30,031 bases of DNA, from assembly GCA_009776395.1 (NCBI GenBank), contig WRNX01000002.1, forward strand, positions 1-30,031, given 5' to 3'. A model generated the notes under the pieces. That model ran no database searches, was not told the DNA's origin, and saw only the letters and a program-made list of their open reading frames with translations. Position 1 is the stretch's first letter; the number at the start of each line of letters is the position of its first letter. Source of the DNA: Lentimicrobiaceae bacterium (GTDB taxonomy: Bacteria > Bacteroidota > Bacteroidia > Bacteroidales > WCHB1-69). Positions 15,929 to 22,799 of the stretch are shown one piece after another. A program made the translations under genes and the position numbers.

Positions 15929-16283
15929 ATGGTATAACGCAACTTGGAGTTCCACCGTTTACGAAAAAGGCATAGAAGGTATATTATCTGCAAAACTTTG
16001 TGTTTGGGATATGAAAATTTATGTGGACGGAACACCCATTACCCCTTGGATGGATTTAAATCACACTTCAAGTACATTAAAACCGGACGATAAAAAAGAT
16101 CTCATTATTACTTTCGGGGCAGATGATATTGTTGAAAAATGTGAGAAAAAAGCAAAACTGTATTTCCATTCTACCGATTTTTATAAAGAAAAAACCATTC
16201 TTGACGTAACCGTGAACTTTCTTGTGGGGATAGATGAATTAACAGTATCGGATATTAAGGTTTATCCGAATCCAACAACGGGA

Positions 16284-16318
16284 GAATTACGAGTTACAAG
16301 TTATGAGTTGCCAGTTAC
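16284..16318 (+). repeat. Heptanucleotide array inside T9SS domain, GAGTTAC type
   Basis: There are five consecutive 7-bp words: GAATTAC, GAGTTAC, AAGTTAT, GAGTTGC and CAGTTAC. They encode residues around RVTSYELPVT. Near-identical words occur in the clpX downstream spacer (22746-22773). Confidence 0.8.
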
Positions 16319-16350
16319 ATGGATTGAAGTATTTGATATTTACGGAAGAA

Positions 16351-16385
16351 AGCAGAATGCAGAAAGCAGAATGCAGAAAGCAGAA
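16351..16385 (+). repeat. Heptanucleotide array inside T9SS domain, NGCAGAA type
   Basis: Five consecutive words alternate AGCAGAA and TGCAGAA. The frame is kept and encodes QNAESRMQKAE, in a loop of the sorting domain. Confidence 0.9.
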
Positions 16386-16496
16386 AAGGAGATAGTAATG
16401 GATATTCGGAATTTGCTTTCGGGAGTTTACTTATTAAAAATATTCACAGAGGCAGGGGTAGTAGTGAATTTTCCCCTCTCTTAAATAATATTCTTA

Positions 16497-17072
16497 TCAC
16501 CATTCTTCCCCATATAAGGCAATAATCTCATCCGGAGATTGTCCTAAATATTGAAGATAAGATTCAACATTCATAGCAAGCGTATCTGCGGAGTATTTTG
16601 CTATAAATTCTCTGTAATAAAATTCAGCATTTTCATAATCATGGAGAATATCAGCATATACAACCCCTTTATTAAGAATGCAATTTTTTACTCTGTTAAA
16701 TTCAGGATAAACATTCAAAATATTATCGAAAATAATTAAGGCTTTTTGGCTATACAATATTGTTTCCTCTGAATTATCAGAGTTTTTTGCTACAGCCATG
16801 GCTAATAGCCCTGCCTTAAAGAGAAATTCAGCCGCCATTGGATCCTCGGGATAAGTATTACAAAATTCTTCCACTTTGAAAATGTATTCTTGTGAAATCA
16901 AAGGATCATATTCGCTTACATTATTCAATGAATCAATTTGTTGTAATAATTGCAGCACACATGTTTGCGATTTTCCCTTTTGCTGTAGTAGCGTATTATT
17001 TGTTTCTCTGTGACAGCTTATTCCCATAATTAATAAAAAAAAGGAAATGCAAATCAATATTTTCTGTTTCAT
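16497..17072 (-). CDS. TPR-like lipoprotein, 191 aa
   Basis: The signal peptide MKQKILICISFFLLIMGISC ends in a lipobox with Cys20 lipidated. The mature part is helical with tetratricopeptide-like pairs: YIFKVEEFCNTYPEDPMAAEFLFKAG, then YSQKALIIFDNILNVYPEF, then a third around ENAEFYYREFIAKYSADTLA. This resembles the helix pairs of BamD/YbgF-type outer-membrane-associated scaffolds, but no partner can be named. It is the last gene of a ruvX-def-TPR unit, with its start 2 bp after the def stop. That same gene order is common in Bacteroidales, to my knowledge. It meets the truncated T9SS gene tail-to-tail. Confidence 0.8.
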   Translation of the reverse strand: MKQKILICISFFLLIMGISCHRETNNTLLQQKGKSQTCVLQLLQQIDSLNNVSEYDPLISQEYIFKVEEFCNTYPEDPMAAEFLFKAGLLAMAVAKNSDNSEETILYSQKALIIFDNILNVYPEFNRVKNCILNKGVVYADILHDYENAEFYYREFIAKYSADTLAMNVESYLQYLGQSPDEIIALYGEEW

Positions 17073-17074
17073 AA

Positions 17075-17623
17075 TTAATTAAATTTTGATTTATATTTTG
17101 GCTTCGTTTTACCGGAAGCAATATCGTTTAATTTTTTCTTTACAATCATTTTTCTGATAGAAGAAAGTCGGTCTGTAAAAACATGACCTTCCAAATGATC
17201 TAATTCATGTAGAATCACCCTGGCTGCCAATCCTTTAAAATGTGTTGTTTTTCTTTCAAATTCGCTATTAAAGTAAGTGAGAATAATTTCTGATTTTCTA
17301 ACCACATCTTCTCTAATTTCCGGCAAACTTAAACAACCTTCGTTAAAAGTAAAATCCTCTCCCAAAATTTCCACCACTTCGGGATTAATAAAAGCCTCTT
17401 TAAGTAACTCAACATCAGGATATGATTCTTTAAAACCATAGGTATCAATAACAAATAATCTCCATGCTTGTCCTACTTGCGGAGCGGCAAGTCCTACTCC
17501 TTCAGCATGATACATAGTTTCAAACATTTCATCAATAAATTCTTGCAAATTTGGTTTATTAAGAGAAACTTCGCTTGCTTTTTTTCTTAATGCAGGATGT
17601 CCGAATACGCAAATAGTCAACAT
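17075..17623 (-). CDS. def: Peptide deformylase
   Basis: Removes the N-formyl group from nascent proteins; metal-dependent, cytoplasmic. All three family motifs are present in the 182-aa protein: GVGLAAPQVG (42-51), EGCLSLP with the metal ligand C97, and HELDHLEG with metal ligands H139 and H143 and catalytic E140. The start ATG at 17623 is preceded by only 12 bp after the ruvX stop, so the two are cotranscribed. The bases directly upstream of the start read as two TAGTGTT words on the plus strand, a short version of the heptanucleotide repeats seen elsewhere. Confidence 0.97.
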   Translation of the reverse strand: MLTICVFGHPALRKKASEVSLNKPNLQEFIDEMFETMYHAEGVGLAAPQVGQAWRLFVIDTYGFKESYPDVELLKEAFINPEVVEILGEDFTFNEGCLSLPEIREDVVRKSEIILTYFNSEFERKTTHFKGLAARVILHELDHLEGHVFTDRLSSIRKMIVKKKLNDIASGKTKPKYKSKFN

Positions 17624-17635
17624 AGTGTTTAGTGT

Positions 17636-18052
17636 TTATTTTTTAATTGATTGTAAGTACCCTTGCAGGATAATAGTGGCGCTAATTTTATCAATGAGTG
17701 CTTTATTGGTGCGTGTTTTTTTATTTACACCTGCGTCTATTAGCGTTTGAAAAGCCATCTTTGAGGTAAAACGTTCATCAAAACGTTCAATTTTAATATT
17801 CTGTAACTCTTTTTTTAAGCGATTCACAAAAGGTTCAATAAAACGGGCGGCATCTGAATTAGTATTATTCATGGTTTTGGGCTCTCCCACCACAATCGTT
17901 TCTACATTTTCTTTTGCGATGTAGTTTACTAAATAGTCAAACGCTTTTGAAACACGTATTGTTTCCAATGCATGAGCACAAATTTGCAATTCATCTGTAA
18001 CTGCAAATCCTACTCTTTTTTGTCCATAATCAATGGATAAAATTCTACCCAT
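17636..18052 (-). CDS. ruvX: RuvX/YqgF-family Holliday junction resolvase or rRNA-processing nuclease
   Basis: An RNase H-fold nuclease of 138 aa, the usual length. It shows the family motifs ILSIDYGQKRVGFAVTD (first acidic residue D8), VVGEPKTMNN and ERFDERFTSKMA. In E. coli the family is implicated in 16S rRNA maturation; a Holliday-junction role has also been proposed. It is the first protein gene of a unit that starts with tRNA-Thr (18070-18142) under the minus-strand promoter at 18155, and it is followed by def and the TPR lipoprotein gene. The start at 18052 is about 18 bp from the tRNA 3' end, so its mRNA is probably released by tRNA processing. Confidence 0.93.
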   Translation of the reverse strand: MGRILSIDYGQKRVGFAVTDELQICAHALETIRVSKAFDYLVNYIAKENVETIVVGEPKTMNNTNSDAARFIEPFVNRLKKELQNIKIERFDERFTSKMAFQTLIDAGVNKKTRTNKALIDKISATIILQGYLQSIKK

Positions 18053-18069
18053 ACATTTTCTTTGTTTTG

Positions 18070-18142
<73 letters not shown>

Positions 18143-18154
18143 AGTTAGGAGCGG

Positions 18155-18162
18155 CAAAAATA
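18155..18162 (-). promoter_or_regulatory. -7 element for tRNA-Thr/ruvX/def
   Basis: The minus strand reads TATTTTTG followed by CC, an exact TAnnTTTG match 12 bp upstream of the mature tRNA. Confidence 0.6.
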
Positions 18163-18201
18163 TATGAAAATTTGAAAAATAGATTTATAAAAAGAATAAT
18201 T

Positions 18202-18235
18202 TTTGTTCTTTAATATCATAATAATATTATTTTTG
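18202..18235 (+). promoter_or_regulatory. Promoter for trxB
   Basis: TTTG at 18202-18205 and TATTTTTG at 18228-18235 are separated by 22 bp, nearly the spacing seen at 1060-1094. The -7 element is followed by CC. The trxB start is 53 bp downstream. Confidence 0.6.
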
Positions 18236-18288
18236 CCATGCAATATACGAAAGTATTCTAATGCGTTCAATTAATAATAAAAAAAATT

Positions 18289-19227
18289 ATGACTTATAAA
18301 TGTGTAATTATTGGTGGAGGACCTGCTGGATATACTGCTGGAATTTACGCTTCAAGGGCAGGAATAAATCCTGTGATCTATGAAGGTATGCAACCTGGTG
18401 GACAATTGACAATTACTTCTGAAGTAGAAAATTTTCCAGGTTATCCTAATGAAGAATCGGGTCCTGTAATTATGGATAATTTTAAAAAACAAGCATTACG
18501 TTTAGGAACTGACATAAGGTCGGGTGAGATAACTGAAGTTAATTTTTCAAAATACCCTTTTCGTATGGTGGTGGACTATGAGCATGAAATTTTTTCAGAA
18601 ACTGTTATTATTGCTACTGGAGCAAAAGCACGTTGGCTTGGGTTGGATAGCGAAGAACAATATAGAGGATTTGGAGTTTCAACATGTGCCACCTGTGATG
18701 GCGCATTCTTTAAAGGAAAAACTGTTGCTGTGATTGGGGGGGGAGATACTGCGTTAGAAGAAGCATACTATCTATCCAAAATAGCCGCAAAAGTATATCT
18801 TATACACCGCCGAGACAACTTCAGAGCTACAAAAGTACTGCAAGATAGAATATTTAAAACATCAAATATTGAATTGGTAATGGATACTATTACTATTGAG
18901 ATAATAGGAGTGAAAAATGGATTTTCGAGAAAAGTAACAGGTTTACGAATTCAAAATACGAAAACAGAATTGTTGACCGAGATTGCTTTAGATGGTATTT
19001 TTGTTGCAATAGGTGTAACACCTGTAACAGATCTTTTTGTTGGACAATTGGAATTAGATGAACAGAAATACATAAAAACAAAAGGAGAAAGACCACTTAC
19101 GAGTATATCGGGAGTTTTTGCAGCGGGTGATGTACAAGACCCTTTCTATCGGCAAGCATGTACGGCAGCGGCTTCAGGATGCAAAGCAGCAATAGAAGCA
19201 GAACGCTTTCTTGCAGCATTATCTTAA
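18289..19227 (+). CDS. trxB: Thioredoxin reductase
   Basis: A flavoprotein that reduces thioredoxin with NADPH; 312 aa, typical of the low-Mr bacterial type. The FAD-binding GGGPAGYTAGIYASRAG is at the N-terminus. The redox pair is CATC (C133, C136) in GVSTCATCDGAFF. The NADPH-binding Rossmann motif is VIGGGDTALEEAYYLSK, with HRRDNFRA reading the 2'-phosphate. The C-terminal FAD contact is SGVFAAGDVQD. It has its own promoter at 18202-18235. Codon choice is more A/T-ending than in the OlsF-like gene that follows. No thioredoxin gene is adjacent. Confidence 0.96.
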   Translation: MTYKCVIIGGGPAGYTAGIYASRAGINPVIYEGMQPGGQLTITSEVENFPGYPNEESGPVIMDNFKKQALRLGTDIRSGEITEVNFSKYPFRMVVDYEHEIFSETVIIATGAKARWLGLDSEEQYRGFGVSTCATCDGAFFKGKTVAVIGGGDTALEEAYYLSKIAAKVYLIHRRDNFRATKVLQDRIFKTSNIELVMDTITIEIIGVKNGFSRKVTGLRIQNTKTELLTEIALDGIFVAIGVTPVTDLFVGQLELDEQKYIKTKGERPLTSISGVFAAGDVQDPFYRQACTAAASGCKAAIEAERFLAALS

Positions 19228-19304
19228 TTTAAAAAATGATATGTATGTAAAAAAATATTCAGTGCATATCCTTGTTTGTAACTTTTGAAATCTAATCACT
19301 AACA

Positions 19305-21056
19305 ATGCCCCTCATCACTCCCCAGGACATCGTGCGCCAATCGAACAAATTGAGAAGATCGTTTTCTAAATTGATGATGAATGTGTTAGGATTTAATAAA
19401 TTAAACGATTCTTACGCCGCCACCGCTGAGTATTTGGGCAACGATGTTACTGCGCATTATCTCTTCCAACATAATATTAAATATATAGTAGATGAAACTA
19501 ATTTGAAAAATGTTCCCGAAAAAGGAAGTTGCGTTTTAATTTGCAATCACCCCACAGGAATGTTAGATGGCATAGTTCTCATTGATTTAATTTCCAGAAT
19601 TCGCCCGGATGTAAAATTCTTGGGTAATTTTCTTCTGGGAAGAATGGATGTTTTGGAAAAGTTTTTTATTGAAGTAGACCCATTTGATTCCAAAAGTTCT
19701 CAAAATATTAAAGGGATAAAAACAGCGCTGCAACATATAAAAGAGGGAAACTGTCTGGCAATGTTTCCGGCTGGCGAAGTATCTACTGTTCACGGGTTTA
19801 GAATACAGGATAAAAAATGGCCCAACTCTATGATGAAATTTATTCGAAAGGTAAAGGCGCCTATTGTTCCTATGTTTATGTCGGGAAAAAATTCCCTTTC
19901 TTTTCATATTTTGGGATTTCTTCATCCCATTTTTCGAACCATTCAGTTGGTGCGCCAATTCAATAGAAAAGATAATACTACGGTAAGAGTTGCCATCGGT
20001 GCGCCCATTTTGCCTGTACGCACCGCTTCTTTAAACAATAAAGAGTATGCCGATTTTGTGAGAATGAATGTGGATCTGTTGCGAAAAACGATTACTGAAA
20101 AAACAGATACGCCAAAAACTACCAACATGATGATTGCCCCCATTGCGCAATCTCAAAATAAAGATTTGATTGTTAGTGAAATAAATGAAATAAAAAAAGA
20201 ACACACCCTCTTTCAACAGGGCCCTTTTACTTTGTTGTTTGCACATCCTAAAAAACTTAACTATGTAATTGAAGAGATAGGAAGATTGCGAGAGATCACT
20301 TTTAGAGAAGTGGGCGAAGGCACGAATAAAACGCTTGACCTTGACAAATACGATGAATATTATCACCAACTTTTTATTTGGGATGAAGAGCACGAAACTA
20401 TTGTAGGCGCTTACCGAATTGGAATGGGGAGTGAAATTATTACAAAATATGGAAGAAAAGGGTTTTATACCGATTCTATGTTTCAGTTAGGCAAACCTTT
20501 AAATCCTGTTTTGCATAAAGCGGTGGAGTTGGGACGCTCGTTCATTATTAAACCCTATCAAGGAAACTCCGTAACGCTTATGTTGTTGTGGAAAGGAATT
20601 TTGCAAGTGTTGTTAGAAAACGATGAATATCGCTATCTGATTGGTCCCGTTTCTATCTCTAATGATTATTCCGATATTTCTAAAACATTGATTGAAAGAT
20701 ATATCAAAAAACATCATTTTGATTATTACAATGGAAAATTTGTAAATCCTGTTCATCCGCTACCCAAAGAAAAATTCGGTTTTGTAAAAAGTTATTTAAA
20801 AGATGTGAACAGTTTGGAACTTTTGGATAAACTGATTATTGATTTGGAAAACAAACAGCGCGGGTTGCCTGTGTTGGTGAAAAGATATTTACAATTAGGA
20901 AGTAAAGTGTTGGCGTTTAATATAGATGTGGATTTTAACAATTGTGTGGATGCTTTAATTTTGTTGGATTTAAAGAATGTGCCCGAAAAAACATTAACCA
21001 TGCTTTCTAAAGATATGAATATAAATGCAGTAGAAAGATTTCAAAAACTTCAATAA
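19305..21056 (+). CDS. Bifunctional acyltransferase, OlsF-like (PlsC + GNAT/OlsB domains)
   Basis: A 583-aa two-domain protein. The N-terminal part (about 60-260) is a PlsC-type O-acyltransferase with the H-x5-D active site in NHPTGMLDG (H82, D88) and the acyl-acceptor motif FPAGEVS (154-160). The C-terminal part (about 310-560) resembles OlsB-type N-acyltransferases: GRLREITFREVGEGTNK, LFIWDEEHETIVGAYRIGMG, LGRSFIIKPYQGN and LIGPVSISNDYSD. The same domain order occurs in OlsF, which makes ornithine lipid (N- then O-acylation) in Serratia and Flavobacterium. The related glycine lipids of Bacteroides are made by two separate proteins. The amino acid acceptor here is unknown. It is translationally adjacent to rimM, whose ATG directly follows its stop. 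Confidence 0.85.
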   Translation: MPLITPQDIVRQSNKLRRSFSKLMMNVLGFNKLNDSYAATAEYLGNDVTAHYLFQHNIKYIVDETNLKNVPEKGSCVLICNHPTGMLDGIVLIDLISRIRPDVKFLGNFLLGRMDVLEKFFIEVDPFDSKSSQNIKGIKTALQHIKEGNCLAMFPAGEVSTVHGFRIQDKKWPNSMMKFIRKVKAPIVPMFMSGKNSLSFHILGFLHPIFRTIQLVRQFNRKDNTTVRVAIGAPILPVRTASLNNKEYADFVRMNVDLLRKTITEKTDTPKTTNMMIAPIAQSQNKDLIVSEINEIKKEHTLFQQGPFTLLFAHPKKLNYVIEEIGRLREITFREVGEGTNKTLDLDKYDEYYHQLFIWDEEHETIVGAYRIGMGSEIITKYGRKGFYTDSMFQLGKPLNPVLHKAVELGRSFIIKPYQGNSVTLMLLWKGILQVLLENDEYRYLIGPVSISNDYSDISKTLIERYIKKHHFDYYNGKFVNPVHPLPKEKFGFVKSYLKDVNSLELLDKLIIDLENKQRGLPVLVKRYLQLGSKVLAFNIDVDFNNCVDALILLDLKNVPEKTLTMLSKDMNINAVERFQKLQ

Positions 21057-21575
21057 ATGGATGATTTTTTTTATTTGGGTGTAATTACCAAAACTTTCGG
21101 TTATAAAGGGCAAGTAGTGATCTATTTAGATACAGATGAACCTGAAAAATACAAAACGTTAGATGCAGTGTTCTTGAAAGATACAGATGAGATGTTGCCT
21201 TATATGATTGAAGAGTTTATTTACAAAGGCGCCAATCAGGCAATCGTAAAATTTGCGGATACAGATGGCGAAGATGCCAAAAACTTACTAAAAGCGGAAC
21301 TCTATTTACCCATGAGTGATTTACCTCCTTTAACAGGAAATAAGTTCTATTTTCATGAAGTAATTGGTTTTGATGTGATAGACAAAGAAAAGGGAAATAT
21401 TGGGAAATGTCTTGATTTTATGGAAATAAGTCATCAGCCTATCATGCAAATTGACTATAACGGAACTGAGATTTTAATTCCTGCGGTAGATGATATTTTT
21501 GAAACGGTGGACAGAGATAACAAAACGATTACTATTTCTGCGCCGGAGGGGTTGATAGAGATTTATTTACAATGA
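21057..21575 (+). CDS. rimM: Ribosome maturation factor RimM
   Basis: Assists maturation of the 30S head by binding S19. The 172-aa protein has the N-terminal RimM barrel (FFYLGVITKTFGYKGQVVIYL, then VKFADTDGEDAKNLLKAELYLP) and the C-terminal PRC-barrel (YFHEVIGFDVIDKEKGNIG, ILIPAVDDIFETVDRDNKTI). The ATG directly abuts the stop of the OlsF-like gene. rimM often sits with rpsP or trmD, but neither is here, so it has been relocated next to a lipid gene. It converges with ung 10 bp further on, without a visible terminator. Confidence 0.93.
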   Translation: MDDFFYLGVITKTFGYKGQVVIYLDTDEPEKYKTLDAVFLKDTDEMLPYMIEEFIYKGANQAIVKFADTDGEDAKNLLKAELYLPMSDLPPLTGNKFYFHEVIGFDVIDKEKGNIGKCLDFMEISHQPIMQIDYNGTEILIPAVDDIFETVDRDNKTITISAPEGLIEIYLQ

Positions 21576-21585
21576 ATAATATCTC

Positions 21586-22254
21586 TTACCAAACAATCTC
21601 TGTTTTTCCAATATTTCGTAAAATATCATTTGTCTTTGAGAAATGCTTACATCCAAAAAATCCTGCGTGCGCCGATAATGGTGAGGGATGCACTGTTTCC
21701 AAAATGTAATGTTTTGTTCGATCAATAAGCATGGCTTTAGCGCGAGCATAGTTTCCCCATAATAGAAAAACCAATCCTTCCCGTTGTTTAGAGAGTTGTT
21801 GAATCACAGCATCTGTAAACTGTTCCCACCCTTTATTTTGATGCGATCCGGCTTGATGTGCGCGAACGGTAAGAGTGGCATTAAGTAAAAACACGCCCTG
21901 CATTGCCCAACGGGTTAAATTACCACTAACAGGAATTGATACACCCACATCATCGTGAAGTTCTTTAAAAATGTTAATCAATGATTTAGGATGCGGCACG
22001 CCATCTGGAACCGAAAAACACAAACCATGTGCTTGTCCAAAATCATGATACGGATCTTGACCTAATATCACCACTTTTACCTCTTGAAATGGCGTAAGAT
22101 TAAACGCATTAAAAATGAATTTTCCGAAAGGAAAAACGGTAAACATTTTCTTTTCTTCAATTAGAAAAACCTTTAACTGTGCAAAAGAGGGAGCGGCAAA
22201 CGCCTCTGCAAGCACCTCTTTCCATGAGGATTCAATTTGAGGGGTAATAGTCAT
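21586..22254 (-). CDS. ung: Uracil-DNA glycosylase
   Basis: Excises uracil from DNA in base-excision repair. The 222-aa protein shows the water-activating loop VVILGQDPYHDFGQAHGLCFS with catalytic D67, HPKSLINIFKEL, and the uracil-specificity strand LLWGNYARAK. The minor-groove intercalation loop is HPSPLSAHAGFF with H189. The length and motifs are those of family 1 UNG. It is the last gene in the minus-strand series that begins at 27076, about 42 bp after the Rieske-like lipoprotein gene. It could also have its own promoter in that gap, although none is clear. Confidence 0.97.
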   Translation of the reverse strand: MTITPQIESSWKEVLAEAFAAPSFAQLKVFLIEEKKMFTVFPFGKFIFNAFNLTPFQEVKVVILGQDPYHDFGQAHGLCFSVPDGVPHPKSLINIFKELHDDVGVSIPVSGNLTRWAMQGVFLLNATLTVRAHQAGSHQNKGWEQFTDAVIQQLSKQREGLVFLLWGNYARAKAMLIDRTKHYILETVHPSPLSAHAGFFGCKHFSKTNDILRNIGKTEIVW

Positions 22255-22296
22255 AATAAAAAAAATATTATTCTTTCTTAAAAGTAAACTCCATTT

Positions 22297-22728
22297 TTAG
22301 CTATGCACTCTCAATCTCACACCGTCGTATTCAGTGTAATATTGTCTTAATGGATATTTTGAAGATCCCGTAATTACGCTTCCATCTAAAATGTTGTACA
22401 ATGTACTGCATTTTTCACAACGTAAAGTTATTCCGTCATTTTCCACAGAAACTCTTGGCGCGTCAGCATCATCCCAATCGTAGGGACAAGAACGGTCAAA
22501 TGCGCTGAATCCCATCAATTCACCTATCCTATATACTACAATCCCTTTCCTGTTTACGCCGCCTGTAAAATACATGTGTCCACCGTCGTAATTCAAATCT
22601 AAATACATAACATCATTAGGATAAATAGAAAAATTGACATAAACTTTTGGCATAGGGTTATCATACTTTACACAACTATAGGGTAGACAAAAAAATAGTG
22701 CTAATAAAATTCGAGCTATATTTTTCAT
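22297..22728 (-). CDS. Rieske-like lipoprotein with altered cluster motif, 143 aa
   Basis: The signal peptide MKNIARILLALFFCLPYSC suggests lipidation at Cys19. The mature part resembles the small Rieske-type lipoproteins of Bacteroidetes: FDRSCPYDW (C81), then LRCEKCSTLYNILDGSVITG (C104, C107) and SKYPLRQY, following the 'C-x-H ... C-x2-H' layout of Rieske domains. Here Tyr and Cys stand where the two histidines would be (CPY, CEKC), so a normal His2Cys2 [2Fe-2S] site cannot form. A three-Cys or zinc-type site, or no metal, are possibilities. Its role is unknown. The spacer between it and clpX carries heptanucleotide arrays. Confidence 0.7.
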   Translation of the reverse strand: MKNIARILLALFFCLPYSCVKYDNPMPKVYVNFSIYPNDVMYLDLNYDGGHMYFTGGVNRKGIVVYRIGELMGFSAFDRSCPYDWDDADAPRVSVENDGITLRCEKCSTLYNILDGSVITGSSKYPLRQYYTEYDGVRLRVHS

Positions 22729-22745
22729 TATAAGATTTAAAATTT

Positions 22746-22799
22746 CAAGTTATGAGTTACGAGTTACAAGTTCTGCTTAAACCACTAATCACTAATCAC
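22746..22799. repeat. Composite heptanucleotide arrays after clpX
   Basis: Positions 22746-22773 read as four 7-bp words: CAAGTTA, TGAGTTA, CGAGTTA, CAAGTTC. Positions 22783-22799 read as CACTAAT twice plus a partial third, the reverse complement of the ATTAGTG word found near 961. The TAG stop codon of clpX (22792-22794, minus) lies inside the second array. Confidence 0.85.

Larger units (their letters stand above)
15930..16484 (+). pseudogene. 5'-truncated T9SS-sorted protein (C-terminal fragment)
   Basis: The C-terminal part of a type IX-secreted surface protein. Protein-like sequence begins directly after the repeat, at the TGG at 15930 (WYNATWSSTVYEKGIEG). The first ATG is only at 16011, and there is no signal peptide. 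The frame is open upstream through the repeat to a TGA at 15849, so the beginning of the gene has been lost. The last ~75 residues are a T9SS type A sorting domain: SDIKVYPNPTTGELRV, IEVFDIYGRK, and LLSGVYLLKIFTEAG. Secreted proteins of this kind need an N-terminal signal, so the product should not be exported. Two heptanucleotide arrays (16284, 16351) lie inside the domain, in its variable loops. It converges with the TPR gene at 16497. Confidence 0.8.
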
